Assembly (NCBI RefSeq): GCF_037392515.1 | Contig: NC_090280.1 | Location: forward strand, 20,212,618 to 20,276,617 | Direction: 5' to 3' | Length of the DNA stretch: 64,000 bases | DNA from: Haliotis asinina | Lineage: Eukaryota; Mollusca; Gastropoda; Lepetellida; Haliotidae | In this document: one piece after another, positions 11,503 through 23,964 of the stretch | How positions within the stretch are numbered: position 1 is the first letter of the stretch | Layout of the letters: the number at the start of each line of letters is the position of its first letter | Notes under the pieces: generated by a model | What the model was told of the DNA's origin: nothing | The model's input: the letters and a program-made list of their open reading frames with translations, nothing else | Database searches by the model: none | Made by a program: the position numbers and the translations under genes

Positions 11503-14190
11503 GGGATGTACTGCCACTGTCTGGGTTGCGAACCATCTCTAATGACTTCAGTTCTGTTGGCCACAAATGTTCTGAAGCGAGAAGATTCATTCTGGATATA
11601 TCTGATTGTGCTTATACTGTCTGTCCAGAAAAATGTTTTATTCAGCTCATACTGAAGTTCTTTCTTGATAATGTGAGCCAATCGTACACCGACACAAGCA
11701 GCTGTCAATTCCAGTCTTGGGATTGTAACACGCTTCAGTGGTGCTACTCTGGCCTTGGACATAATCAGATATGCAGCTACACCGTATCCTTGATTGCTGG
11801 CATCTGCGAAGATGTGTAACTGACTAGAAGTCACTGCATCAAAATCACATGGCTTGTAGCATCTTGGAATACTTATTTCTGTCAGTCGAGGAAGCTCCGA
11901 TATCCACTGTTTCCAAACTTGGCAGTTGGAACCAGTAACTTGTTCATCCCATCAAAGTCTAAGACGGCACATGTCCTGAAGTAGTATCTTTGCTTTCAGA
12001 ATATATGGTGAAACCAGTCCTAGTGGTCATATACTGATGATACCACAGACAACACTCTCCTTCGAGTGCACTCAGTCGATTTAAGGTTGACTGTAAATCC
12101 AAACACGTCATCGGGTATCCTCCAGGTAATTCCCAATGCTCTCTCTTCAAAACCAGCTGTGAATTTATTAAGTTCAAAGTCCTTAACTTTCACAGCCCTA
12201 TCTTCAGGGGGAATTTCTCTCAACACTTCTTCACTGTTGCCTGTCCACTTTGTAAGATGGAAACCACCTTTCTGACAGAGAGCAGTTACTTGCTTTACTG
12301 TAGAAACTGCTTCGGTCACAGTTGCTTTAGATGTCAAGCAATCATCAACATAAAAGTTATTTCTTATGACCTGTGATATCCCAGGGTTGAAGTCTTTCTC
12401 GTTGTCATTTGCAGTTTTCAGCAAAGCAGCATTGGCACAACTGGGAGATGAAGTGGTGCCAAACATGTGAACCTTCATTCTGTACTTTAAAGGTGGTTTG
12501 CTGAAGTCCCCATTTGGCCACCAAAGGAAGCGTTGGTAATCCCAGTGACGTGTAGGCACGAGAACTTGGTAGAACATGGACTCTATATCTCCCATTATTG
12601 CATAGGTTTCCTGTTGAATCTCATTAGAACACCAATCAAACTATTGGTAAGGTCAGGACCAGACAGCAACTGTTTGTTGAGGGAAGTTCCATCGTATGTT
12701 GCAGCACAAATGAATACCACACGCAACTTCTTCTTCTTGGGATGATACACCCCATGATGTGGAATGTACCACTTATGTCCGTTGCTTGGTTCTGGCTCGT
12801 CACCAGGAATAGCTTCAGCATAGCCCTTCTCACACACCTTCTCAATGAAGGCAGTGTATTCTTGATGAAACTGTATATCCTTTTCCATCCTTTTCTTAAG
12901 TTCAGTCAACCTCTTGTAGGCGAGCGAATAGTTATCTGGAAAGTGTACTTCTTTGTTTTTGAAAGGAAGGTCAATTTCATAGTGTCCATCTCTTAACTTG
13001 ATTGATTCTGCAACTCTGGTGTGAAGGCGTCTGCAACGTTATTGCCTATCAAGAGTCCAACTTCAGCATCTATTTGAGGGATCTGACTGAATGTCATGGA
13101 GATGCGACCATTGAGAAACATCTTCCATGGTGGGAATGTGTGCCTTTGACACAGATAGCTTGTCGATTGTGTACAGAGTTGGCAAGTCCACGTAACTATC
13201 CATCAAGAGACTACAAGCTGTTACACCGGACACTGCGTGAGTGTCAACTGTTCTAGGGTGACCCATGCTATCAATACTTATCTTCATTGGTTTTCCGATG
13301 GCACCTAGTTGTTTGTTCAAGTCAGTGTGGTACAAAAGGAAGCACTGCTGCAGGGGTCGAGAAAAGCATGTCTCTACTGCATGTATTCCTTCGGTCATCC
13401 CCAGCTTCACTGGAACAATCACCATTGTGCAGGCTCTGTATGAGATCTCGCCGACCCCCTTGTCAGGTTGTATGCTGGAACTGAAGGTACTTGCCTGCAT
13501 CCTTTTAGGTGCTGTTATGTCAAGATGGAAAAGAGTATTATGTCTTCGTTGACACTTAGTACATGTTATGTTTGCATGACAATCCTTACTTAGGTGTCCT
13601 CTTTGGAGACATTTAAAGCAAAGTCCTTTGTCTTTAACAAACTGGGTCTTGTCTTCAAATCTTAAGACTCTAAATTCTTGACATCCAGCGACAACATGAT
13701 CAGCAGCACCACAGTATCTGCAGCTTCGTATTGGATCAGTAGGTGGACCTGTGCCTGGAGGTTCATCAAGCCTGTTTGATGACTTCTCATTCTGTGTCTT
13801 GGATGTCTGAACTCCAGTAACCATGGTGAGTTTCGGTTTGGCTTGCCAGTTTCTAGTTATCTTGTTACTTCCCTTGTTTTTTCTGTCATGGATCTGTAAA
13901 TCATCTCTTCCAAACATGGGGTCATTTGCTTTTCTTCATTCTCTTTTCAGGAGACAGACAAGATTAGCAAACTTGATTGGTTCACCAATATCTCGTAGAC
14001 TTTGGACCAAGGCTCTGAACTTCTCCTGGTGTGAGTAAGGAAGTTTCATAACAAGCCTTTTCAGGTTTTCCTTGTTATCCACGACATCACTTTCTACAGC
14101 ATGCTCACACTCTGAGAGAAATACTGTGAATTTATCCAGAGCCTTTGGGTCGTCAGGTTTAATAGTTGGCCAATCCAATGCCTTCTCTAT
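11503..14190 (-). repeat. BEL internal tandem unit 1
   Basis: Starts at the same 'gggatgtactgcc' as units 2 and 3 and runs to 'ccaatgccttctctat'. On the minus strand it holds, in order, late gag, CCHC knuckles ('CRYCGAADHVVAGC', 'CFKCLQRGHLSKDC', 'CTKCQRRH'), protease-like sequence, reverse transcriptase with 'NNFYVDDCLTS' (the YVDD active site) and the RNase H start 'LHIFADASNQGYGVAAY'. It is shorter and more diverged than the other two units. Confidence 0.9.
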
Positions 14191-17146
14191 GGGATGTACT
14201 GCCACTGTCTGGGTTGCGAACCATCTCTAATGACTTCAGTTCTGTTGGCCACAAATGTTCTGAAGCGAGAAGATTCATTCTGGATATATCTGATTGTGCT
14301 TATACTGTCTGTCCAGAAAAATGTTTTATTCAGCTCATACTGAAGTTCTTTCTTGATAATGTGAGCCAATCGTACACCGACACAAGCAGCTGTCAATTCC
14401 AGTCTTGGGATTGTAACACGCTTCAGTGGTGCTACTCTGGCCTTGGACATAATCATATATGCAGCTACACCGTATCCTTGATTGCTGGCATCTGCGAAGA
14501 TGTGTAACTGACTAGAAGTCACTGCATCAAAATCACATGGCTTGTAGCATCTTGGAATACTTATTTCTGTCAGTCGAGGAAGCTCCGATATCCACTGTTT
14601 CCAAACTTGGCAGTTGGAACCAGTAACTTGTTCATCCCATCAAAGTCTAAGACGGCACATGTCCTGAAGTAGTATCTTTGCTTTCAGAATATATGGTGAA
14701 ACCAGTCCTAGTGGTCATATACTGATGATACCACAGACAACACTTTCCTTCGAGTGCACTCAGTCGATTTAAGGTTGACTGTAACTCCAAACACGTCATC
14801 GGGTATCCTCCAGGTAATTCCCAATGCTCTCTCTTCAAAACCAGCTGTGAATTTATTAAGTTCAAAGTCCTTAACTTTCACAGCCCTATCTTCAGGGGGA
14901 ATTTCTCTCAACACTTCTTCACTGTTGCCTGTCCACTTTGTAAGATGGAAACCACCTTTCTGACAGAGAGCAGTTACTTGCTTTACTGTAGAAACTGCTT
15001 CGGTCACAGTTGCTTTAGATGTCAAGCAATCATCAACATAAAAGTTATTTCTTATGACCTGTGATATCCCAGGGTTGAAGTCTTTCTCGTTGTCATTTGC
15101 AGTTTTCAGCAAAGCAGCATTGGCACAACTGGGAGATGAAGTGGTGCCAAACATGTGAACCTTCATTCTGTACTTTAAAGGTGGTTTGCTGAAGTCCCCT
15201 TTTGGTCACCAAAGGAAGCGTTGGTAATCCCAGTGACGTGTAGGCACGAGAACTTGGTAGAACATGGACTCTATATCTCCCATTATTGCATAGGTTTCCT
15301 GTTGAATCTCATTAGAACACCAATCAAACTATTGGTAAGGTCAGGACCAGACAGCAACTGTTTGTTGAGGGAAGTTCCATCGTATGGTGCAGCACAAATG
15401 AATACCACACGCAACTTCTTCTTCTTGGGATGATACACCCCATGATGTGGAATGTACCACTTATGTCCGTTGCTTGGTTCTGGCTCGTCACCAGGAATAG
15501 CTTCAGCATAGCCCTTCTCACACACCTTCTCCATGAAGGCAGTGTATTCTTGATGAAACTGTATATCCTTTTCCATCCTTTTCTTAAGTCCAGTCAACCT
15601 CTTGTAGGCGAGCGAATAGTTATCTGGAAAGTGTACTTCTTTGTTTTTGAAAGGAAGGTCAATTTCATAGTGTCCATCTTTTAACTTGATTGATTCTGCA
15701 ACTCTCTCCATGAACACTTTGTCTTCTTGTGAAAAGTCTTTTTCATCTTCTATGACCCTCTCTGGAAAGTCAGTATTATATGACTGTCGTACCATGTGAT
15801 CTAGTTTCTGTAGTTATTCAAACTCTTGGATTGCAACTATTTCTGTTCTGTTCACAGTGTATCTTGGGAACTGTGAAGATTCATTGGTCACTCCATGTCT
15901 TGGTAGGTTCCACAATGCCCAGCCTAGACGGGTCCTTGTTGCATGTGGTGAATGTTCCTCTCCTATTCTTATGTCCATTGGTGTGTAGGCGTCTGCAACG
16001 TTATTGCCTATCAAGAGTCCAACTTCAGCATCTATTTGAGGGATCTGAATGTCATGGAGATGCGACCATTGAGAAACATCTTCCATGGTGGGAATGTGTG
16101 CCTTTGACACAGGTAGCTTGTCGATTGTGTACAGAGTTGGCAAGTCCACGTGACTATCCATCAAGAGACTACAAGCTGTTACACCGGACACTGCGTGAGT
16201 GTCAACTGTTCTAGGGTGGCCCATGCTATCAATACTTATCTTCATTGGTTTTCCGATGGCACCTAGTTGTTTCATCAAGTCAGTGGTACAAAAGGAAGCA
16301 CTGCTGCCGGGGTCAAGAAAAGCATGTCTCTACTGCATGTATTCCTTCGGTCATCCTCAGCTTCACTGGAACAATCACCATTGTGCAGGCTCTGTATGAG
16401 ATCTCGCCGACCCCCTTGTCAGGTTGTATGCTGGAACTGAAGGTACTTGCCTGCATCCTTTTAGGTGCTGTTATGTCAAGATGGAAAAGAGTATTATGTC
16501 TTCGTTGACACTTAGTACATGTTATGTTTGCACGACAATCCTTACTTAGGTGTCCTCTTTGGAGACATTTAAAGCAAAGTCCTTTGTCTTTAACAAACTG
16601 GGTCTTGTCTTCAAATCTTAAGACTCTAAATTCTTGACATCCAGCGACAACATGATCAGCAGCACCACAGTATCTGCAGCTTCGTATTGGATCAGTAGGT
16701 GGACCTGTGCCTGGAGGTTCATCAAGCCTGTTTGATGACTTCTCATTCTGTGTCTTGGATGTCTGAACTCCAGTAACCATGGTGAGTTTCGGTTTGGCTT
16801 GCCAGTTTCTAGTTATCTTGTTACTTCCCTTGTTTTTTCTGTCATGGATCTGTAAATCATCTCTTCCAAACATGGGGTCATTTGCTTTTCTTCATTCTCT
16901 ATTCAAGAGACAGACAAGATTAGCAAACTTGATTGGTTCACCAATATCTCGTAGACTTTGGACCAAGGCTCTGAACTTCTCCTGGTGTGAGTAAGGAAGT
17001 TTCATAACAAGCCTTTTAAGGTTTTCCTTGTTATCCAAGACATCACTTTCTACAGCATGCTCACACTCTGAGAGAAATACTGTGAATTTATCCAGAGCCT
17101 TTGGGTCGTCAGGTTTAATAGTTGGCCAATCCAATGCCTTCTCTAT
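14191..17146 (-). repeat. BEL internal tandem unit 2
   Basis: 2956 bp, nearly identical to unit 3; only two base differences were noticed on reading. Same parts as unit 1. The junction with unit 1 joins late gag ('ccttctctat') directly to RNase H ('gggatgtact') with at most one or two bases of shared sequence. Confidence 0.9.
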
Positions 17147-20102
17147 GGGATGTACTGCCACTGTCTGGGTTGCGAACCATCTCTAATGACTTCAGTTCTG
17201 TTGGCCACAAATGTTCTGAAGCGAGAAGATTCATTCTGGATATATCTGATTGTGCTTATACTGTCTGTCCAGAAAAATGTTTTATTCAGCTCATACTGAA
17301 GTTCTTTCTTGATAATGTGAGCCAATCGTACACCGACACAAGCAGCTGTCAATTCCAGTCTTGGGATTGTAACACGCTTCAGTGGTGCTACTCTGGCCTT
17401 GGACATAATCATATATGCAGCTACACCGTATCCTTGATTGCTGGCATCTGCGAAGATGTGTAACTGACTAGAAGTCACTGCATCAAAATCACATGGCTTG
17501 TAGCATCTTGGAATACTTATTTCTGTCAGTCGAGGAAGCTCCGATATCCACTGTTTCCAAACTTGGCAGTTGGAACCAGTAACTTGTTCATCCCATCAAA
17601 GTCTAAGACGGCACATGTCCTGAAGTAGTATCTTTGCTTTCAGAATATATGGTGAAACCAGTCCTAGTGGTCATATACTGATGATACCACAGACAACACT
17701 TTCCTTCGAGTGCACTCAGTCGATTTAAGGTTGACTGTAACTCCAAACACGTCATCGGGTATCCTCCAGGTAATTCCCAATGCTCTCTCTTCAAAACCAG
17801 CTGTGAATTTATTAAGTTCAAAGTCCTTAACTTTCACAGCCCTATCTTCAGGGGGAATTTCTCTCAACACTTCTTCACTGTTGCCTGTCCACTTTGTAAG
17901 ATGGAAACCACCTTTCTGACAGAGAGCAGTTACTTGCTTTACTGTAGAAACTGCTTCGGTCACAGTTGCTTTAGATGTCAAGCAATCATCAACATAAAAG
18001 TTATTTCTTATGACCTGTGATATCCCAGGGTTGAAGTCTTTCTCGTTGTCATTTGCAGTTTTCAGCAAAGCAGCATTGGCACAACTGGGAGATGAAGTGG
18101 TGCCAAACATGTGAACCTTCATTCTGTACTTTAAAGGTGGTTTGCTGAAGTCCCCTTTTGGTCACCAAAGGAAGCGTTGGTAATCCCAGTGACGTGTAGG
18201 CACGAGAACTTGGTAGAACATGGACTCTATATCTCCCATTATTGCATAGGTTTCCTGTTGAATCTCATTAGAACACCAATCAAACTATTGGTAAGGTCAG
18301 GACCAGACAGCAACTGTTTGTTGAGGGAAGTTCCATCGTATGGTGCAGCACAAATGAATACCACACGCAACTTCTTCTTCTTGGGATGATACACCCCATG
18401 ATGTGGAATGTACCACTTATGTCCGTTGCTTGGTTCTGGCTCGTCACCAGGAATAGCTTCAGCATAGCCCTTCTCACACACCTTCTCCATGAAGGCAGTG
18501 TATTCTTGATGAAACTGTATATCCTTTTCCATCCTTTTCTTAAGTCCAGTCAACCTCTTGTAGGCGAGCGAATAGTTATCTGGAAAGTGTACTTCTTTGT
18601 TTTTGAAAGGAAGGTCAATTTCATAGTGTCCATCTTTTAACTTGATTGATTCTGCAACTCTCTCCATGAACACTTTGTCTTCTTGTGAAAAGTCTTTTTC
18701 ATCTTCTATGACCCTCTCTGGAAAGTCAGTATTATATGACTGTCGTACCATGTGATCTAGTTTCTGTAGTTATTCAAACTCTTGGATTGCAACTATTTCT
18801 GTTCTGTTCACAGTGTATCTTGGGAACTGTGAAGATTCATTGGTCACTCCATGTCTTGGTAGGTTCCACAATGCCCAGCCTAGACGGGTCCTTGTTGCAT
18901 GTGGTGAATGTTCCTCTCCTATTCTTATGTCCATTGGTGTGTAGGCGTCTGCAACGTTATTGCCTATCAAGAGTCCAACTTCAGCATCTATTTGAGGGAT
19001 CTGAATGTCATGGAGATGCGACCATTGAGAAACATCTTCCATGGTGGGAATGTGTGCCTTTGACACAGGTAGCTTGTCGATTGTGTACAGAGTTGGCAAG
19101 TCCACGTGACTATCCATCAAGAGACTACAAGCTGTTACACCGGACACTGCGTGAGTGTCAACTGTTCTAGGGTGGCCCATGCTATCAATACTTATCTTCA
19201 TTGGTTTTCCGATGGCACCTAGTTGTTTCATCAAGTCAGTGGTACAAAAGGAAGCACTGCTGCCGGGGTCAAGAAAAGCATGTCTCTACTGCATGTATTC
19301 CTTCGGTCATCCTCAGCTTCACTGGAACAATCACCATTGTGCAGGCTCTGTATGAGATCTCGCCGACCCCCTTGTCAGGTTGTATGCTGGAACTGAAGGT
19401 ACTTGCCTGCATCCTTTTAGGTGCTGTTATGTCAAGATGGAAAAGAGTATTATGTCTTCGTTGACACTTAGTACATGTTATGTTTGCACGACAATCCTTA
19501 CTTAGGTGTCCTCTTTGGAGACATTTAAAGCAAAGTCCTTTGTCTTTAACAAACTGGGTCTTGTCTTCAAATCTTAAGACTCTAAATTCTTGACATCCAG
19601 CGACAACATGATCAGCAGCACCACAGTATCTGCAGCTTCGTATTGGATCAGTAGGTGGACCTGTGCCTGGAGGTTCATCAAGCCTGTTTGATGACTTCTC
19701 ATTCTGTGTCTTGGATGTCTGAACTCCAGTAACCATGGTGAGTTTCGGTTTGGCTTGCCAGTTTCTAGTTATCTTGTTACTTCCCTTGTTTTTTCTGTCA
19801 TGGATCTGTAAATCATCTCTTCCAAACATGGGGTCATTTGCTTTTCTTCATTCTCTTTTCAAGAGACAGACAAGATTAGCAAACTTGATTGGTTCACCAA
19901 TATCTCGTAGACTTTGGACCAAGGCTCTGAACTTCTCCTGGTGTGAGTAAGGAAGTTTCATAACAAGCCTTTTAAGGTTTTCCTTGTTATCCAAGACATC
20001 ACTTTCTACAGCATGCTCACACTCTGAGAGAAATACTGTGAATTTATCTAGAGCCTTTGGGTCGTCAGGTTTAATAGTTGGCCAATCCAATGCCTTCTCT
20101 AT
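17147..20102 (-). repeat. BEL internal tandem unit 3
   Basis: 2956 bp, the copy that is continuous with upstream gag at its right end. The left junction with unit 2 is identical to the unit 1/unit 2 junction, which shows that a single rearrangement was later copied. Confidence 0.9.
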
Positions 20103-21210
20103 AAAGGCGCTAACAATAATCTCTCCATCCCCGTACCTTTCTTTCAATTCCTTCATAGCAGCAGGGTAGCCTTTATCAGCGTTCAAATATCCATAACTGC
20201 TAACAATACTCTTAGCTTCTCCAGAGGTATACTGTTCAAGGTAATTCAAGAGTTCATCACAATCGTCAGTATTCATCATAATCCTGGATTGAACTGTCTC
20301 ATAAATTTCTGGTACTCCAGTGGATCACCGCTGAAAACCATTACTTCGGACACTGGTTTCTTGAGCTGTTGAACAACTGATGCTATCACCTTCCCTGAAG
20401 AGTGATCCACAGAACTAGTTGCTTTTATGGTTGTAACTGGATCAGGTCTCTTGAGTTATTGTTCCTATCTCTAAGGACAGATAGAGGTTCAATATGGATT
20501 TTACTTAAAACAGAATGTCGACTACTGAGATCTTCTTCAAAATCATCAAGCACTCTGCGTCGAGCATCTGAAATAGCCATCTCAGTTTTTAAGTTCAGCC
20601 TTTCGTCTTCCATTTTCAGCCTCATTTTCTGGATTTCCAATTTCTGTCTCTCTTCAAACACTGCTTCTTTTGCTTTCAGTTCTGCCATTCTCTGCTCCTC
20701 TATCAAGCGTGCTGACGAAATCTGCGAAGTTACAGATCTTGATCTTGACGAATTATCAAAGTTTAACTTCACATCATTCTCTCTGGCTTGTTCCTGCCTC
20801 TCTAATTCCTTATTTTGCAACCACTTGTCCACTGTAATCTTGAAATGCTGCTCCATGTCAATAAATGTTTCTACTGAGGAAAGTTTTGTATGAAATACCT
20901 CTGAAATGTCTACATCAGGTGTCTTAATTAATTTAGACAGATCACCTCTTTCCTTAAGAATTTCTTCAAAAACAGTCAACCAGTCTGTACATACTGATCT
21001 GACATGTTCATAGTCTATCTGCTCACTATCAGTTTCTAGCAGTGGTGAAAGTGCCCGTTCTACTTTCACTAGTTTGTCACACAGTTGTTTCAAGTTTTTG
21101 CTCTTGATTACTAAATTATACTGTAAGCCTTTAGATGTCAAAGTTCTTTTCCGTGTAGATTTATCTGCATTTGGGCTCAAATGCGAGTCAATGTTCCCTT
21201 CCTCTGACAT
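19848..21210 (-). pseudogene. BEL element gag region
   Basis: On the minus strand an N-terminal part begins 'MSEEGNIDSHLSPNADKS' and is rich in charged coiled-coil sequence ('RQKLEIQKMRLKMEDERLNL'). A DUF1759-type gag part follows, with 'SYGYLNADKGYPAAMKELK', 'RYGDGEIIVSAFIEKALDW' and 'HQEKFRALVQSLRDIG'. This is the arrangement of Pao-type gag proteins, which form the particle shell. Part of the broken element. Confidence 0.8.
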
Positions 21211-21361
21211 AGTGTAAACACAGCCGTTACAACTGGGTTGAACTGTAGAGCGTCATCAACTGCACTGTCAACAGAGGTTCCGCTCTCACGAGACGGTCGA
21301 ACTGTAGTGCGAAAAAAGCGTGCAGCACGTGTACACTTCAGATAATGCAAAACGTCAATAA

Positions 21362-21799
21362 TGTTGGTTTCTAGGTTTCATAAAATATCACTTCAAAACG
21401 ACAATTCAGAATCTTCATATATTCCTGTTTAATTCTGTCGACAGACAAGGTATTCGACCTTATAAGTAGATTCTCTGAGAAGATTGACTGCAATACAGTC
21501 ATAAAAATCTGACTTAAGTAAAGACAGTCAGTGTAACATATGAATACAAGTTCGTGCTTCTACCACGACAAATACACTTTCATAGTTAGAAACGGAATAT
21601 CTAATACAAGGAAATGTAACTTATATTACTGGACATGTGTAAAATGATAATTTACCGTTTATATGCTGGAGTGTCGAAACGAAGGTCCGAAACATGGCGA
21701 ATCGAATTAACTCCCTCTGAGAGCTACAAGTATGCAGAGTGCACACCGCTAAGGAAAACTTTGCTAGAAATAAACAAGAACAAATTCAAAATTCCTACA
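21362..21799 (-). repeat. BEL 5' LTR
   Basis: Pairs with 9199-9660; the outer edge is followed by the GTGAC target duplication. Sequence just inside (21361 downward on the minus strand, 'ttattgacgttttgc') is where a primer-binding site would lie; I could not assign a tRNA. Confidence 0.9.
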
Positions 21800-21910
21800 G
21801 TGACGTACCATCAACGAAAAGTCTTACACGATAGTCTATATCATCTACAGGACCATTTATGTTTGTCATCCAAAACTGTGCTCTACGGGGGATGTCACGT
21901 GTGTCAGATC
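21800..21910 (-). pseudogene. LINE reverse transcriptase remnant, right of the BEL insertion
   Basis: The minus strand reads 'AQFWMTNINGPVDDIDYRV' then 'RLFVDGTS', a clear relative of 'LFLiYINDLP...vRLFADDTSLY', the catalytic core of LINE reverse transcriptases. The active-site pair is D-G instead of D-D. The reading stops at the BEL target duplication and related sequence resumes at 9198 on the other side. Confidence 0.65.
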
Positions 21911-22339
21911 ATATGATATCTCCTATCAGATATCGCTTTGACAGTAGTTTTTGTACAATGGTATGACATCATGAACTTGATGACGTCATTATCCTGAGAC
22001 ATCGCTGCACTACAAGTCTGATGGTAGTAAAGTGTTGAGATGTACATTTTTCATTGAAAACTAATGACGAATGATTTTTGATGATAAATAGAATCTCACT
22101 CTCATGTCCACTGATATCAGTTAAATCAACACTGGTTCATATAGATACTTCATAATAATGCAAGCCTCGGATATTTGTAACTTTATCAACTCGTATCTTT
22201 AAGGGCGATGTTGACAGCTGTAACAGCTTGTTCGCCTGAATGTTAAACAGATGAGCTATTGAATATGTTTTAAGAGTACTGTTGGGAATTTTCTTCCCCA
22301 AACGAACACGTCCAGTGAACGCCACAGGTGTATGTAAAG
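21911..22339 (+). other. Possible promoter region and 5' UTR exon of the MGAT3-like gene
   Basis: No TE or coding sequence is evident. A strong splice donor 'AAAG|GTAAGT' lies at 22339/22340, in a suitable place and orientation to splice to the acceptor at 23911-23912. The first exon would then be non-coding and end at 22339. Inference only; the transcription start is not determined. Confidence 0.35.
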
Positions 22340-23135
22340 GTAAGTTAAGATTGCATTTTAAAATACATTTTGTGAAGGTTGCGGAATGTTTTCACACGTT
22401 CACAACACGCCATTCTACACTCTTTTTTTTATTACTCAGTGACCAAGCGAACGATAAGTCTGACTGGCTGTTTGCAGTTGTCATCCGAAAACCATTCGAT
22501 TTGGGATCATATAAAGTTTCATTTCACAACAAACAAAATTAAAAATGAACAGAACAAATGTATGTATGATGTCCCGTGTTTCGTTGTTCATTATTTACGT
22601 TTGTAGCTGGAATATTTCTTGCCTCCATGTACCCGTATATTTGTTTGGTATGTGCTAAACTGTTAAAACATTTGCCAGAGAATAGTGATATTTTCACTGC
22701 TGTGACAGAAAGTTAATATTTAAACTCGTTGTTCCTGCATGGCAAATGTCCCTTTGCCATAACTACTTGTCGATAAGTTGATCGTCGAGTCCTTGAGCGA
22801 CCGTGCCAGACACCACGACGTGCGAGTGAGCCAGTTGGCAGCATTCAAAACTGAAATTTTGTGTTGCTGTGACTTTACATCAGTACCAGCAGGAGAGAGA
22901 GTTGCACGTGTGAAAATTGAAACTGAAATTTCACAACACACGCTTGTTGATTACTACTTGTTCCACTAACAAGTGAAAAATAGCGAAAAGTAACGACAAA
23001 ATAATGATCTTGGGGCGTAGTTACCATTTAGACATGATTCTTTCTGAAAACGTTTGGCGAACCCTGAATAGTTTCTAAGTATAAAGTTTGGCAGCCGATC
23101 GGGTTTTCACCGAATCAATTTTAGAGCATATTATC

Positions 23136-23490
23136 GTTCTCAAATGATTGAATTGGAATCGATGGAAGGGAGATAAATCTGTTTTTCATGTCTCATTCGC
23201 AAAATCCAGCAATGGCTATGACTCTCTTTCCTATGAATAAATTTTGACAAAACGGTCAAATGTAGTCCCTGTGAATATTGGCGAGTTACATTTCAGCGAC
23301 AACACCTGTTGGAAAAAACAGCAAGATGCAAGATTCGAATCTTTTGATTCACAGAAGTTGGTTGAAGTGTACGATCCAACACACATGCTTCAAACAGTTC
23401 AAAATTAACATTTAGGTGTTCGGTACGATAAGTACATTGTTCACCGGTCCTTAACCCATGCTCCCATCGTGACTAGTGAACAACTTATAA
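23136..23490 (+). repeat. Dispersed repeat family A, copy 1
   Basis: Shares 'atggaagggagataa', 'gtagtccctgtgaatatt', 'acagcaagatgcaagattcg', 'gtacgatccaa' and 'gtgactagtgaacaactt' with copies at 40602, 40895, 54657, 55545, 63055 and 63465. Non-coding; family not known to me. This is the only copy outside the triplicated peptide locus. Confidence 0.75.
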
Positions 23491-23492
23491 TG

Positions 23493-23525
23493 TACTACCC
23501 ATCAAAGATTTAGACTCACTTAAAG
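23493..23525 (+). repeat. Isolated terminal repeat of a MITE-like element
   Basis: 'ctacccatcaaagatttaga' followed by 'ctcactta' matches the terminal inverted repeat of the element at 58036-58438. No opposite end was found downstream, so this is a fragment or a solo end. Confidence 0.5.
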
Positions 23526-23964
23526 CACTCACTATATATTATGTATATGGTAACATGGAAGATGATCCGTACCTTCAATGTAATGCTTACTTAAATATAC
23601 CTGTCTGTCTTTATGACCGTCTAATATCAGGACACAGATAGTACGTCACACCCAGCGTTTGCCTCACAGCTTATCAAAGTTGTCTCATTTTTCTAACAAA
23701 GGTGACACGTCTCACTTATTAGCGGTGATAGCACACGTGACAACTATAATCGTAATTTCAGTATACTTTAAAAGCAAATTCCAGAAGGTTAGATTACAAT
23801 GAATCGCAAGGAGATTTATTGGAGCGTACACCCTGAGGATTACCGAGGATGCCGTTATATTATTTAATTGTATGTATGTTCCTATTTCAATCTGCCTTTT
23901 TTTTATTTTCAGGAATTAAGTGGGTGATGAAAGACTGAGGAATAGGTTTGCCGTATATAAGTAT

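Larger units (their letters stand above)
9199..21799 (-). mobile_element. BEL/Pao LTR retrotransposon with internal tandem triplication
   Basis: A 12.6-kb element in reverse orientation. It is bounded by two LTRs (9199-9660 and 21362-21799) and a perfect 5-bp target duplication GTGAC (9194-9198 and 21800-21804). Order on the minus strand is 5' LTR, gag, zinc knuckle, aspartic protease-like region, reverse transcriptase, RNase H, integrase, 3' LTR, the order of BEL/Pao. A ~2.7-3.0-kb segment from late gag to early RNase H is present three times head to tail. LTRs differ by about five substitutions in ~350 aligned bases plus two small indel areas, so the insertion is fairly recent. Ends and parts look complete, but the body is broken in several places beyond the triplication. 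Treated as a fossil. Confidence 0.9.
22340..23912 (+). other. Probable 5' UTR intron with dispersed repeats
   Basis: Runs from the candidate donor to the acceptor (pyrimidine-rich tract then ttttcag at 23906-23912). It contains a dispersed family A repeat at about 23136-23490 and, directly after it, an isolated element end 'ctacccatcaaagattta'. Nothing else is recognised. Confidence 0.35.

Noticed and set aside
11028-20893. Plus-strand frames of 60-163 codons within the BEL element
   Set aside because: They are shadows of the minus-strand gag and pol sequence and recur only because the segment is triplicated.
23920-23964. GTG at 23920 as start of the MGAT3-like protein
   Set aside because: Non-ATG start in an animal gene without support; the in-frame ATG at 23965 directly precedes a normal type II anchor.
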